Of a stretch of DNA of 17,701 nt, positions 1 to 6,936 are shown one piece after another; within the stretch, counting starts at the first letter, position 1, and every line of letters starts with the position of its first letter. A model generated the notes under the pieces. It was given only the letters and a program-made list of their open reading frames with translations, made no database searches and was not told the origin of the DNA. The translations under genes were made by a program, and so were the position numbers. The DNA is from an uncultured Methylobacillus sp. (GTDB taxonomy: Bacteria; Pseudomonadota; Gammaproteobacteria; Burkholderiales; Methylophilaceae): positions 1 to 17,701 of the forward strand of contig CAMLDQ010000041.1 in the NCBI GenBank assembly GCA_946478965.1, read 5' to 3'.

Positions 1-1
1 G

Positions 2-1456
2 GACGCGCGCGTGGAAACCCTGGCGATCCGCAAGTTTCCCGGACTCAAGGGGCTGTGGGCGAGCCTGTTCAAGCATGTGACTCCGGCTCTGAAAGAGTCT
101 GCGGGCGATTATTTCAACCGGCTGGCACGTGCACTGCTGGACGACGGATACGAAGATGACGATCTTTGGATCGCGCAGGGCCGCAGCCTGTTCAAGGCCG
201 CCGCGGACAAGCTTGAATCCAACCTGATATCCTGGGAAATCGGCGTGCAGCTGACCCATGCGCTGCAGGAAAAAAAGCTGGGCTATAGCCCGCGCCGCGA
301 TGTTTTGACTACACCATACCGCGACGACAATCGTTATTTCTGGCAATTCGTCGAGTTCGACCAGAATGCTGCACAGGCGGCTGGCTACGACCAGGTGCAA
401 CAGGTGCGCAAGTACGTCAACGTGATGGAAATGGCCAACGAGATCGATACCGAACTCGCCGGTGACGACGCGCAGGAAATCTGGGTGCTGGGCACCGAGC
501 TGTTTCCATACGAGGATATGGGCGTGTCGTTCAACGACATGGAAGGCAAGGAGCCGGTTTCAGAGCCTTTCCACTATGCCGAATGGGATTACCAGATACA
601 ACTGGAGCGGCCGGCCTGGGCCACGGTGCTGGAGCGTCGCGCCAAGGCGGGCGACCTGCAATTGATCGAGGATATTGCCGCTCAGCACAAACGGATCATT
701 TCGCGCATGAAATTCCTGCTCGATGCGATGCAGCCGCAAGGTGTTACGCGCATCCGCAAGCTGGAGGATGGTGACGAAATCGACGTCAATGCCGCCATCG
801 CCAGCCTGATCGACATGCGCATGGGCATGCAACCTGATCCGCGCATCATGATGCGATCGGTACGCAAGGTGCGCGATATTTCTGTGATGGTACTGCTGGA
901 TTTATCCGAGTCGACGAACGATCAGGTGGCCGGGCAGGAGTTTACCGTGCTCGATTTGACACGCCAGGCTACCGTGTTGCTGGCGGATGCCATCAGCAAG
1001 GTCGGTGACCCGTTTGCGATTCATGGGTTTTCGTCCGATGGCCGGCATGATGTGCAGTACCTGAAATTCAAGGATTTTGACCAACCTTACGATGAGGTGC
1101 CGAAAGCGCGGCTGGCTGGCATGCAGGGACAGCTGTCGACCCGCATGGGAGCCGCGATGCGGCATGCCGGGCATTATTTGCGACAGCAGAAATCCTCCAA
1201 GAAGCTGATGTTGGTCATTACCGATGGCGAACCCGCGGATGTCGATGTGCGCGATCCGCAGTATCTGCGCTACGATGCGAAAAAGGCAGTGGAAGAACTC
1301 TCGCGTTCTGGCATCATGACCTACTGCATGAGCCTCGATCCGCGTGCAGACCAGTATGTTTCACGCATTTTCGGCGCCAGAAACTACATGGTGGTGGATC
1401 ATGTGGAGCGTTTGCCTGAAAAGTTGCCGTTGCTCTACGCAGGACTAACCCGTTAG
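2..1456 (+). CDS. cbbO: CbbO/NorD-like VWA-domain protein, 5' end outside window
   Basis: The reading frame is open from the first bases of the window, so this is the C-terminal ~484 residues of a longer protein; CbbO proteins usually have about 770 residues and NorD about 600. Counting from the GTG at 11, a VWA domain fills the last ~200 residues, with the MIDAS motif DLSES at 297-301, an STRMGAA segment that would supply the MIDAS threonine, and ITDGEPAD at 403-410. The last is typical of the CbbO/NorD family. CbbO partners the AAA+ protein CbbQ to remodel inhibited Rubisco; NorD plays a similar part for nitric oxide reductase. The upstream half resembles CbbO more than NorD, in my judgement from memory of the family. 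The partner cbbQ and Rubisco genes would lie left of the window. The GTG at 11 need not be the true start. A small gene follows 7 bp downstream. Confidence 0.8.
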   Translation, partial: DARVETLAIRKFPGLKGLWASLFKHVTPALKESAGDYFNRLARALLDDGYEDDDLWIAQGRSLFKAAADKLESNLISWEIGVQLTHALQEKKLGYSPRRDVLTTPYRDDNRYFWQFVEFDQNAAQAAGYDQVQQVRKYVNVMEMANEIDTELAGDDAQEIWVLGTELFPYEDMGVSFNDMEGKEPVSEPFHYAEWDYQIQLERPAWATVLERRAKAGDLQLIEDIAAQHKRIISRMKFLLDAMQPQGVTRIRKLEDGDEIDVNAAIASLIDMRMGMQPDPRIMMRSVRKVRDISVMVLLDLSESTNDQVAGQEFTVLDLTRQATVLLADAISKVGDPFAIHGFSSDGRHDVQYLKFKDFDQPYDEVPKARLAGMQGQLSTRMGAAMRHAGHYLRQQKSSKKLMLVITDGEPADVDVRDPQYLRYDAKKAVEELSRSGIMTYCMSLDPRADQYVSRIFGARNYMVVDHVERLPEKLPLLYAGLTR

Positions 1457-1463
1457 GAAATCA

Positions 1464-1760
1464 ATGGAAACTTATGTCGGTATCAAGAACGATACCAATG
1501 GCGGGATGACCCATCTTGGCCGCATTGTCATGGATGGCTGGTTGTTCGGATTCATCCCGGACACGGAAACCTGTGCCGGTTGGGATGCCGCGCAGATGCA
1601 AATGCTGTACGAGAAAACCTATGCAGCATGGGAGCCTTATGCGCATCTGCCCAGCAATCTGCCACCCGAGCTGCGCGACAGGCATGCGCATATCTACGCT
1701 GCCGCGATGGCGGCGGGACGCGAGCAGGGATGGAATCCGGAGCTTGGCGAAGACGACTAG
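1464..1760 (+). CDS. Small conserved-looking protein co-transcribed with cbbO-like gene
   Basis: This 98-aa protein has no domain I can name. It starts 7 bp after the stop of the cbbO-like gene; the Shine-Dalgarno-like AGGAAA overlaps that stop codon, so the two are almost certainly one transcript. It is acidic at the C terminus (ends GEDD), rich in aromatic residues (Trp, Tyr), has no signal peptide and no membrane segment, so it should be cytoplasmic. I have an impression that similar short proteins follow cbbO in other autotrophic proteobacteria, but cannot verify it here. A role accessory to Rubisco activation is inference from position only. Its stop codon overlaps that of the convergent gene on the other strand. 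Confidence 0.75.
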   Translation: METYVGIKNDTNGGMTHLGRIVMDGWLFGFIPDTETCAGWDAAQMQMLYEKTYAAWEPYAHLPSNLPPELRDRHAHIYAAAMAAGREQGWNPELGEDD

Positions 1761-2170
1761 CGTTGTTTCCCGGGCGTAGGAAACGCAAGCACGCGAGCCG
1801 GTCCTTCAGGCGTGTCCTTGTCTCTCAGGTTATTGAGTGCCAGCGGAAACTCCGCAAGGAGTCGACGCATCAGTTCCGCACTGTCGGGGCGGTAGTACAC
1901 GGCTTCATACGCTACGGGATCGTCGAGCGATACTCTCGTTTGAGGATGGAAATTCCGCCACGCGATGTCGACCCAGCATTTACGTTCGCCATCGATGAAT
2001 ACGAACTCTTCGGGATCGATGATCGCAAGGTACTGCATCGTGCGGATGGGTACAAACACGTTGCCTGTTGGCGAGCGAGCCAGTAGCTTGACGGCCAGAT
2101 TGTAAGTGGCCGCAGAAAGCTGTCTGGATTCGCTGGCAAGGGGGGCGTCGCGGTAGCAGTTAATTTCCAT
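1757..2170 (-). CDS. Uncharacterised cytoplasmic protein, 137 aa
   Basis: I do not recognise this protein. It begins MEINCYRD and carries a beta-rich middle part (FVPIRTMQYLAIIDPEEFVFID) followed by a Trp-containing segment; there is no signal peptide or membrane span. A good Shine-Dalgarno sequence (AGGAG) lies 6 nt ahead of the ATG. It is 36 bp downstream of the rubredoxin gene on the same strand, so the two probably form an operon, with rubredoxin first. Its last four bases overlap the stop of the rightward small gene (CTAG at 1757-1760 serves both strands as stop codons), leaving no room for a terminator between the convergent units. A function linked to the rubredoxin is possible but unsupported. 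Confidence 0.75.
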   Translation of the reverse strand: MEINCYRDAPLASESRQLSAATYNLAVKLLARSPTGNVFVPIRTMQYLAIIDPEEFVFIDGERKCWVDIAWRNFHPQTRVSLDDPVAYEAVYYRPDSAELMRRLLAEFPLALNNLRDKDTPEGPARVLAFPTPGKQR

Positions 2171-2206
2171 GGCATGCTCCTGCTGCGTCGTCTGCCGGTG
2201 GAAGAG

Positions 2207-2374
2207 TTAGACCTCCACCATATCAAAACTGTCCTTGGATGTGCCGCAGTCCGGGCAACTCCAGTCATCGGGCACATCCTCCCAGCGCGTTCCGGCAGGT
2301 ATCCCGTGTTCCGGGTCACCGACAGCCTCATCGTAGATATAGCCGCATACGATACAAACCCAAGTCTTCATCAT
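2207..2374 (-). CDS. Rubredoxin
   Basis: This 55-aa protein is a complete rubredoxin. It reads [17 protein letters not shown] near the start, and both iron-binding knuckles are present: C-I-V-C-G-Y at residues 7-12 and C-P-D-C-G at 40-44, giving the four Cys ligands of a mononuclear Fe site. The [18 protein letters not shown] stretch is the family hallmark. Rubredoxins are small cytoplasmic one-electron carriers; the partner here is unknown. Two tandem ATG codons (2374 and 2371) are possible starts; an AGGGA-type ribosome site just upstream fits either. Length matches the 52-56 aa normal for the family. The next gene on the strand follows after 36 bp. Confidence 0.93.
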   Translation of the reverse strand: MMKTWVCIVCGYIYDEAVGDPEHGIPAGTRWEDVPDDWSCPDCGTSKDSFDMVEV

Positions 2375-2400
2375 CCATCCCTGATCAAAAATACAACTAC

Positions 2401-2429
2401 ACTCTACTGACTCGCTTCCTGCGCATCAA
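2401..2429 (-). promoter_or_regulatory. Candidate sigma70-type promoter for rubredoxin gene
   Basis: On the minus strand TTGATG (2424-2429) and TAGAGT (2401-2406) are separated by exactly 17 bp, each matching four of six consensus positions. The predicted start of transcription would lie about 20 bp ahead of the rubredoxin ATG. The match is modest and only sequence-based. Confidence 0.3.
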
Positions 2430-2498
2430 CCCCATGGCGGCTATGGTTGAATAGATGCCGAAAATCGCTGAAAGGCAATACAATCTCGGCAGGGGGAG

Positions 2499-3221
2499 AT
2501 GAAAATCAAATATCGGTTATCAGTGCTGGGTTGGACGCTATGGCTCGCGGCATGTGCCACTTCTGCACCGCCGTTGAACGGGAAGCCGGTGCCGGAACAG
2601 AACGATCGCAGCTCGTTCAGCCAGTTGGGGAAGTCTGATCTGGATCGCATGGCGGATGTCGAGATGCGGGAAAACACGGACAGCCTGCGCACCTTGATGA
2701 TCAAATTGTACAAGCGTAACCCGAAGGAACTCAGGAAGAGCACCTCGGGCACGGTGGATGACATGGTCGGCTGGGTGTTCGAAGGTAACCATGGCTGGAA
2801 ATTCAAGGCAATCAAAGGTGTCCAGGGCACGGATGCACTCTACCTCGCGTTCAATCCGGATTACACCGGGGATCGGGTACTGCCATTCATCGTTGGCCTG
2901 CAAACGATGCTGGTCAAGGCGCATGGCGGAAAAACCGAGTTTTACCTGACGGACAGCATCGATCCCCAGAATGTCTACAATGCGGCACGCAATGTAGAGA
3001 TCGCAGCCTGGAAACTGTCCACTAGCCGCGATGTAAACGGCAGGCTTTATCTACTGACGAACGAGTTGAGCGAAAGCGAGCACAACCTCAGCTTCGAACG
3101 CGAATTCGGCAAGGTCATCGCGCGCCTGGATCTGTATGCCGTTACGCTGTCGGAGAAGTCGCAGCGCATGATTACTCGCGTTGCGCAAAGCTTGGCAACG
3201 GCGATTTTTCTTCCGTTCTGA
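2499..3221 (+). CDS. Predicted outer-membrane/periplasmic lipoprotein, 240 aa
   Basis: The N terminus is a lipoprotein signal: a basic start (MKIKYR), a hydrophobic stretch, and a lipobox LAAC with the modified Cys at residue 19. The residue after Cys is Ala, which in the usual +2 rule does not retain the protein in the inner membrane, so an outer-membrane location is expected. The mature part (~220 residues) is mixed alpha/beta without repeats or motifs I recognise; I cannot assign a function. A purine-rich AGGGGGAG directly precedes the ATG. The gene stands alone, divergent from the rubredoxin unit (124-bp gap) and convergent with the HD-GYP gene. Confidence 0.85.
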   Translation: MKIKYRLSVLGWTLWLAACATSAPPLNGKPVPEQNDRSSFSQLGKSDLDRMADVEMRENTDSLRTLMIKLYKRNPKELRKSTSGTVDDMVGWVFEGNHGWKFKAIKGVQGTDALYLAFNPDYTGDRVLPFIVGLQTMLVKAHGGKTEFYLTDSIDPQNVYNAARNVEIAAWKLSTSRDVNGRLYLLTNELSESEHNLSFEREFGKVIARLDLYAVTLSEKSQRMITRVAQSLATAIFLPF

Positions 3222-3230
3222 TCGGAGCAG

Positions 3231-3278
3231 AAAAAATCCCCAGGGAAAGACTTCGTTGAAGCATTTCGCCCGGGGGGA
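3231..3278 (-). terminator. Rho-independent terminator of the HD-GYP gene
   Basis: Read leftwards, an imperfect GC stem (TCCCCCCGGG pairing with CCCTGGGGA, with one internal mismatch) encloses a second small hairpin (CTTC/GAAG) and is followed immediately by ATTTTTT. This starts 14 bp after the stop of the HD-GYP gene. On the plus strand the stem is not followed by T residues, so it should act mainly on the leftward transcript. Confidence 0.65.
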
Positions 3279-3291
3279 GGCAGGAGAGAGA

Positions 3292-4632
3292 TCAGGCTAA
3301 CCGAGCCTGAACGGTGATATCGTTGGCGGCTTCCACAGGGCGCATGCTCAAAGTCTCTTGAGTTGAGGAGGGTGCCGATTTGTCCAGGAAGTAGTAGCTG
3401 ACATGTTTGCATGGACGCAAGTACTCAAAAATCTCTCGAGGCAGTTGCGACGGCCGCAGGCACTTCTTGATGGTCAACCCTTCTTCTTCGCTGAGGTCGA
3501 TGACAACGGGGGTTAACCTGGATACTGACGGGTGGTGGATCCTGACCAGGGGTAGAAGCGGCTTTTGCGGATTAACCGACATTACGATGCCGTAAGTGCC
3601 ATTCGAAAGCTGTACCACGCTTCCCGGGGGATATACGCCCAGGGTCTTGATCAGCAGTTTGAGCACCCTGGGATCGTATTTGTTGTGATCGGTTGCATAC
3701 ATGTGTGCCAGTGCCTCGTACGGGGTCATTGCATTGACGGCGTTGAAAGGATTGCACAAGTTGTCGTAAGCATTGACCACGGCCAGAATGCGTGCCAAGG
3801 GGTCCATTTGCGTGCCGACTAGGTGTTTGGGGTAGCCAGTGCCATCCACATGTTCATGATGCTGCACGATGACGCGCGCAATCGTGTCGGACAGGCCGGC
3901 ATCCTTTGCCATGCGGGCACTGTTCTCGCAGTGCTGGTCTATAAAGCTTTTGTGGCGCGGAACTTCGCCCTTGCTGACATCATGAAAAAGCGCCGCCATA
4001 CCGAGCTCCCTGGCCTGGCTTTCCAAAATATCCATGGACTTTGCGAGGGTGAGGCATAGCACGGCGACATTCAGTGAATGTACATGGTCCTCGGGCTTGG
4101 AATGGTTGCCGCTGATCGCATGAAGAACAACGTCACCTTCCGTGAGGGCTGATTCGGCAAGATTCTCGATCAGGGATTCCGCGGATTTACGCGCGCTGTG
4201 CGGCTGCGCTGACAGGTTGAGCAGCACGTCGCGTGCGGTTTTGGAATCTTCCACGAACCGCTTTTCGCAGCCCTGGATGATGGTATTCAATTGCTTCAGG
4301 CGTGCCGATCGCTCTTGGGGCGTCCTCGGCATTCTAGGTGCGGACGCTTCGGACGGTGGTTGTACCGGGGCTGGCTTGGTCACTGGTGCAGCTTGCGCTG
4401 TCTCAGCTTCCGGCTCGGCTGCTGTTTTCAGGGGAAGAGGTTCATAATCGCTGCGATTCGGGTCGTAGCGAATTTGCGTCAGATTCAGCCGGCGAATCTG
4501 GCGTATCTGTTCCTTGTCCTTGATCTTGAAATTACTGAACGTAAACGGATGGTTCATCCAGCTCAGGTCAAGATGGACGTAAAGCCCAATGCACAGCTGG
4601 CTCGGATGAATGTAAAAATTTTCTTCCTTCAT
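3292..4632 (-). CDS. DUF3391/HD-GYP cyclic-di-GMP phosphodiesterase
   Basis: The 446-aa protein has an N-terminal DUF3391-type region (about 1-70), a Pro/Ala-rich linker (about 70-105) and an HD-GYP domain (about 170-340), then a ~100-residue tail common in this subfamily. Key residues are present: His185, the HD pair at 217-218 (HDVSKGEVP, with Ser in place of the usual Gly before Lys221), HHE at 258-260 and DGTGYP at 263-268. HD-GYP enzymes hydrolyse c-di-GMP to pGpG/GMP with a di- or tri-metal centre, so activity is likely. No signal peptide or membrane span; cytoplasmic. The start is set by GAGAGG 6 nt ahead of the ATG. The ~190-nt leader holds a class-I c-di-GMP riboswitch, so the enzyme's own substrate probably controls its expression. 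Confidence 0.93.
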   Translation of the reverse strand: MKEENFYIHPSQLCIGLYVHLDLSWMNHPFTFSNFKIKDKEQIRQIRRLNLTQIRYDPNRSDYEPLPLKTAAEPEAETAQAAPVTKPAPVQPPSEASAPRMPRTPQERSARLKQLNTIIQGCEKRFVEDSKTARDVLLNLSAQPHSARKSAESLIENLAESALTEGDVVLHAISGNHSKPEDHVHSLNVAVLCLTLAKSMDILESQARELGMAALFHDVSKGEVPRHKSFIDQHCENSARMAKDAGLSDTIARVIVQHHEHVDGTGYPKHLVGTQMDPLARILAVVNAYDNLCNPFNAVNAMTPYEALAHMYATDHNKYDPRVLKLLIKTLGVYPPGSVVQLSNGTYGIVMSVNPQKPLLPLVRIHHPSVSRLTPVVIDLSEEEGLTIKKCLRPSQLPREIFEYLRPCKHVSYYFLDKSAPSSTQETLSMRPVEAANDITVQARLA

Positions 4633-4638
4633 GATGCG

Positions 4639-4742
4639 CCTCTCTGCAAACGATCACTGAACGTTGTCCAAAATCGCTGGAAACCCCGGTGCGAGAGAAT
4701 GAAGTAGGTCTGACGGGGGTGGCTTGAGGATTGTGCCACTTC
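4639..4742 (-). promoter_or_regulatory. Putative riboswitch expression platform in HD-GYP leader
   Basis: Between aptamer and start codon three possible pairings stand out. GGGATTG (4752-4746), which includes part of the 3' strand of aptamer helix P1, can pair with CAATCCT (4733-4727), excluding P1. GTGGC (4739-4735) can instead pair with GCCAC (4723-4719), enclosing the CAATCC. Nearer the gene, TCTCTC (4698-4693) can pair with the ribosome site GAGAGG (4644-4639). No hairpin followed by a U-tract is visible, so control of translation is more plausible than termination. All of this is by-eye folding. Confidence 0.4.
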
Positions 4743-4820
4743 CGGCAATCCCGCTGTCATAGGATAACTCCCTTAGACCGGAGACTTTGCGTCCCCACCT
4801 TTCGATGGGTTTGCCTTTAC
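4743..4820 (-). ncRNA. Class-I cyclic-di-GMP riboswitch aptamer (GEMM-I)
   Basis: Read on the minus strand, the RNA has the GEMM-I hallmarks in order: AAGGCAAACC; a helix CCCATC-GAAA-GGTGGG (4809-4794) with the GNRA tetraloop; the invariant block GACGCAAAG (4793-4785); CTCCGGTCTAA opening the second helix; ATGACAGCGGG; and ATTGCC closing. The outer helix P1 is a perfect GGCAA/TTGCC (4815-4811 with 4748-4744). This agrees with what I know of the Vibrio Vc2 aptamer consensus. It lies 110 nt upstream of the HD-GYP start codon, in the same orientation. I could not run a covariance model; Rfam RF01051 would be the test. Confidence 0.92.
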
Positions 4821-4835
4821 ATTATTTTTACTGCG

Positions 4836-4867
4836 AACCTTACTTTCTGCATGCAGGGATTAAGGTT
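4836..4867. repeat. Inverted repeat with nested palindrome upstream of riboswitch
   Basis: Perfect 7-bp arms AACCTTA (4836-4842) and TAAGGTT (4861-4867) flank an 18-bp centre that contains the perfect palindrome CTGCATGCAG (4847-4856). It lies about 15-45 bp upstream of the first aptamer base, where the -35 region of the leftward HD-GYP promoter must be. AT-rich TAAAAATAAT (4830-4821) between it and the aptamer could supply the -10. No good -35 hexamer is present, which fits a protein-binding operator or an activator-dependent promoter, but this is inference. The remaining bases to 4958 show nothing I can name. Confidence 0.45.
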
Positions 4868-4958
4868 TCGATAGCATTATTGGCAGGGACGATTGCGGAC
4901 TACAAAGGAAAGCTGATGAGCGGCGCGGGATGGCCGACGAATGGTTTTTTGAAACATG

Positions 4959-5612
4959 TTAGGAGGATGAAGCCTTGTTTTTCTTGGATATTCTCGCCGC
5001 TTCGGCGGCCCGCCACAAGTACCAGGCCGCGATGGAACGGTAAGGACTCCATGCCAGGCCGATCTCGGCCAAGACGCGTGGCTTGGGTTGTTCTGGCAAC
5101 TGCTTGAGAACGCGCCAGCCTTCGCGTACGCCGAAATCATCGACTGGCAGAATGTCCGGACGTCCCAGGACGAAGATAAGCAACATTTCCACTGTCCAGC
5201 GGCCAACACCACGTAATTCGACGAGTCGTTCAATGAGCGTTTCGTCAGCCAATTCACGTGCTTCTTCTGACGTAGGAATTCGTCCGTCCAGCGCGGCTTC
5301 GGCGATTCCACGGATAGATGCGATTTTGCTGGCAGAGAAGCCGCAAGCCCTGAGTATGGACACGTCCATTGCAAGTACAGCATTTGGCGCGGGGAATTCT
5401 GGTGCAGGGAAAAGTGCCAAAAAGCGTCCGAGTATCGCCTCCGCAGCTTTGCCATTGAACTGTTGGTAAGCAATAGAGCGAACCAGTGCCTCATAAGGTG
5501 AGCGTTCCATACGCGGCTGCAGGGTGCAGGGACCAGTCTCGGCGATCAGTTTCGCCCAGTCCGGGCCCAATGCACTGAGATGGCGGCGGGCTTCCACATC
5601 GAATGCATTCAT
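4959..5612 (-). CDS. AlkA-like DNA-3-methyladenine glycosylase (HhH-GPD)
   Basis: This 217-aa cytoplasmic protein belongs to the HhH-GPD base-excision repair superfamily, 3-methyladenine glycosylase II (AlkA) branch. It removes alkylated purines by cutting the N-glycosidic bond. The helix-hairpin-helix is at about 129-142 (LVELRGVGRWTVEM) and is followed by LPVDDFGV at 155-162, where Asp159 corresponds to AlkA's catalytic Asp238. No iron-sulphur cluster Cys motif follows, as expected for AlkA rather than EndoIII. At 217 residues it lacks the extra N-terminal domain of E. coli AlkA (282 aa), like the short single-unit versions in many bacteria. Its ATG overlaps the stop of the SDR gene (ATGA at 5612-5609), so translation is probably coupled to it. 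Confidence 0.9.
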   Translation of the reverse strand: MNAFDVEARRHLSALGPDWAKLIAETGPCTLQPRMERSPYEALVRSIAYQQFNGKAAEAILGRFLALFPAPEFPAPNAVLAMDVSILRACGFSASKIASIRGIAEAALDGRIPTSEEARELADETLIERLVELRGVGRWTVEMLLIFVLGRPDILPVDDFGVREGWRVLKQLPEQPKPRVLAEIGLAWSPYRSIAAWYLWRAAEAARISKKNKASSS

Positions 5613-6475
5613 GCTGCGGATTCCCTGGCAATCATCTCGCCATATCCCGCCCGGTAGTCGGGATAGCGTAGCACGAAGCCTGTTTCACGCATGCGGATAT
5701 TATCCAGCCGCTTGCCCCCATGTGGCGACGGGGCAATCATCCCGGATATGTCGACACCAAGCTGGCCTGCGAGCCATCGGAGGACTTCATGGTGCGGCGC
5801 CGGGTTGCCATCCGTGACCAAATAGCTATCTGCGATTGTCGTACCTTGCAATGCCGACTGGATCAGGTGCGCGATAAATGCAGAGGCATCCCCAATGTGA
5901 ATGCGATTGCTCCACGTATTGGCCAAAGGCCAGTTTTGCGGTTGTCGGGCCAGATTGAGCAAGCGGTGGCGCCCTGGGCCGTAAATGCCGGAAAGCCGCA
6001 AGGCAGTGGATGGGCAAGGCAGGGTACGTAATATGGCTTCGCCCTCGAGCAGGCGCGTTCCGCCGTAGTCTGCCGGGCTGGCCGGCGTGAAGTCGTCTAT
6101 ATAAGTGTCGGATGCTTGGCCGTATACCCGGCTGCTGGAAACGAAGAAAACATGGCGCAAACGGAAACTGGCTGACATCGCATCCAGCACGTTGCGGAAA
6201 CCATCGACATAGTGGGATCGGTAGCTATCATCGGTCTGGGCGTCAGCAGCGACACAGTACACCAGAATCTCCGGTGCATGCTTGGCCAGAAGCTGTAGGG
6301 ATGCTGGCCGGGTCACATCGGCCGACACTTGCGTGATTCCTTCCGGCAATGCGGCAAGGCTGCGGCGCAGTCCAATGACGTGATGTCCCGCAGCGACCAG
6401 TTGCCGGCCAAGGATACATCCCAAGTCGCCACATCCGGCGATCAAGATCGTTGCAGGAGGAATATCAGGAATCAT
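5609..6475 (-). CDS. NAD(P)-binding SDR/epimerase-family protein (YeeZ-like)
   Basis: The 288-aa protein opens with a Rossmann fold: TILIAGCGDLGCILG gives the GxxGxxG dinucleotide site about 15 residues after the chosen ATG at 6475. An in-frame TTG 45 bp upstream would only add a non-conserved tail. The extended-SDR core continues with VFFVSSSRVYG (Ser/Tyr region) and a DYGGTRLLEGE segment. The usual YxxxK pair would here be YxxxR, so classical SDR catalysis is doubtful if this is the active Tyr. LSGIYGPGR and the NRIHIGDASAFI stretch match the NAD-dependent epimerase/YeeZ group, whose substrates are mostly unknown. Soluble, no signal peptide. There is no clear Shine-Dalgarno at either start. 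It is followed with a 4-bp overlap by the DNA glycosylase gene. Confidence 0.85.
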   Translation of the reverse strand: MIPDIPPATILIAGCGDLGCILGRQLVAAGHHVIGLRRSLAALPEGITQVSADVTRPASLQLLAKHAPEILVYCVAADAQTDDSYRSHYVDGFRNVLDAMSASFRLRHVFFVSSSRVYGQASDTYIDDFTPASPADYGGTRLLEGEAILRTLPCPSTALRLSGIYGPGRHRLLNLARQPQNWPLANTWSNRIHIGDASAFIAHLIQSALQGTTIADSYLVTDGNPAPHHEVLRWLAGQLGVDISGMIAPSPHGGKRLDNIRMRETGFVLRYPDYRAGYGEMIARESAA

Positions 6476-6545
6476 GCGTTGTGAGTGCCAGGAGTCGGAG
6501 CAGTCGCGGTATCGAGCCAAGATGGAAGGCTATACAAGCGCGTGA

Positions 6546-6857
6546 TCAATAGCAAATGGTTCTGCCCCCGCTACGATAACATCCCGGATGAAAAGCATAA
6601 GGCAGGTAGCCCGGATAGCGCCAGTAGCCCCAGTCCATCAGCATTTGTTGTTGCATGATGCGCTGGTTTTCCAGTTCGAGCAGGCAGTCTCGCCAGCGGT
6701 CGGTTTCAGGCTGGTATCCGAGTTTCTCGCAGGTTTCTCCATGGGCTGCCTTCAGTCTGGCCGCCTCGCGCTGTGCATACGCGTGCCGCTGTTCCGGGGT
6801 GGTGGCGCACCCAACGGCGAAGGCGGCGATCAGGCAGAAATATATCAGACGATACAT
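6546..6857 (-). CDS. Small predicted lipoprotein, 103 aa
   Basis: From the ATG at 6857 the protein starts MYRLIYFCLIAAFAVGC, a compact lipoprotein signal with Cys17 as the lipidated residue. An in-frame ATG ten codons upstream would place charged and polar residues ahead of it, so I prefer 6857. The mature part has a basic, helical, Ala/Arg-rich segment (AYAQREAARLKAAHGETC), a WRDCLLELENQR segment, and an aromatic and Gly-rich tail (WGYWRYPGYLPYAF, ending GGRTICY) with Cys residues that could form disulphides. I cannot name the family. It is the first gene of a leftward run with the SDR and glycosylase genes (70-bp gap) and is divergent from the ABC exporter gene, 79 bp away. Confidence 0.75.
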   Translation of the reverse strand: MYRLIYFCLIAAFAVGCATTPEQRHAYAQREAARLKAAHGETCEKLGYQPETDRWRDCLLELENQRIMQQQMLMDWGYWRYPGYLPYAFHPGCYRSGGRTICY

Positions 6858-6936
6858 GACCGGAGCGGGATGGTTGTGACATTGCATGAGACACCATGGC
6901 CGGCACGCGGTTCGAGAATCATGCTAGCGTTACAGT

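Noticed and set aside
11..13. GTG at 11 as true start of the cbbO-like gene
   Set aside because: The frame is open upstream to the window edge and the family is several hundred residues longer.
2479..2484. TACAAT as -10 for the 2499 lipoprotein gene
   Set aside because: It would place the transcript start inside the ribosome-binding site, and no -35 lies at a suitable distance.
4683..4719. CCCC...GGGGTTT hairpin in the HD-GYP leader as an intrinsic terminator
   Set aside because: The stem is five base pairs with a long loop and only three T residues follow.
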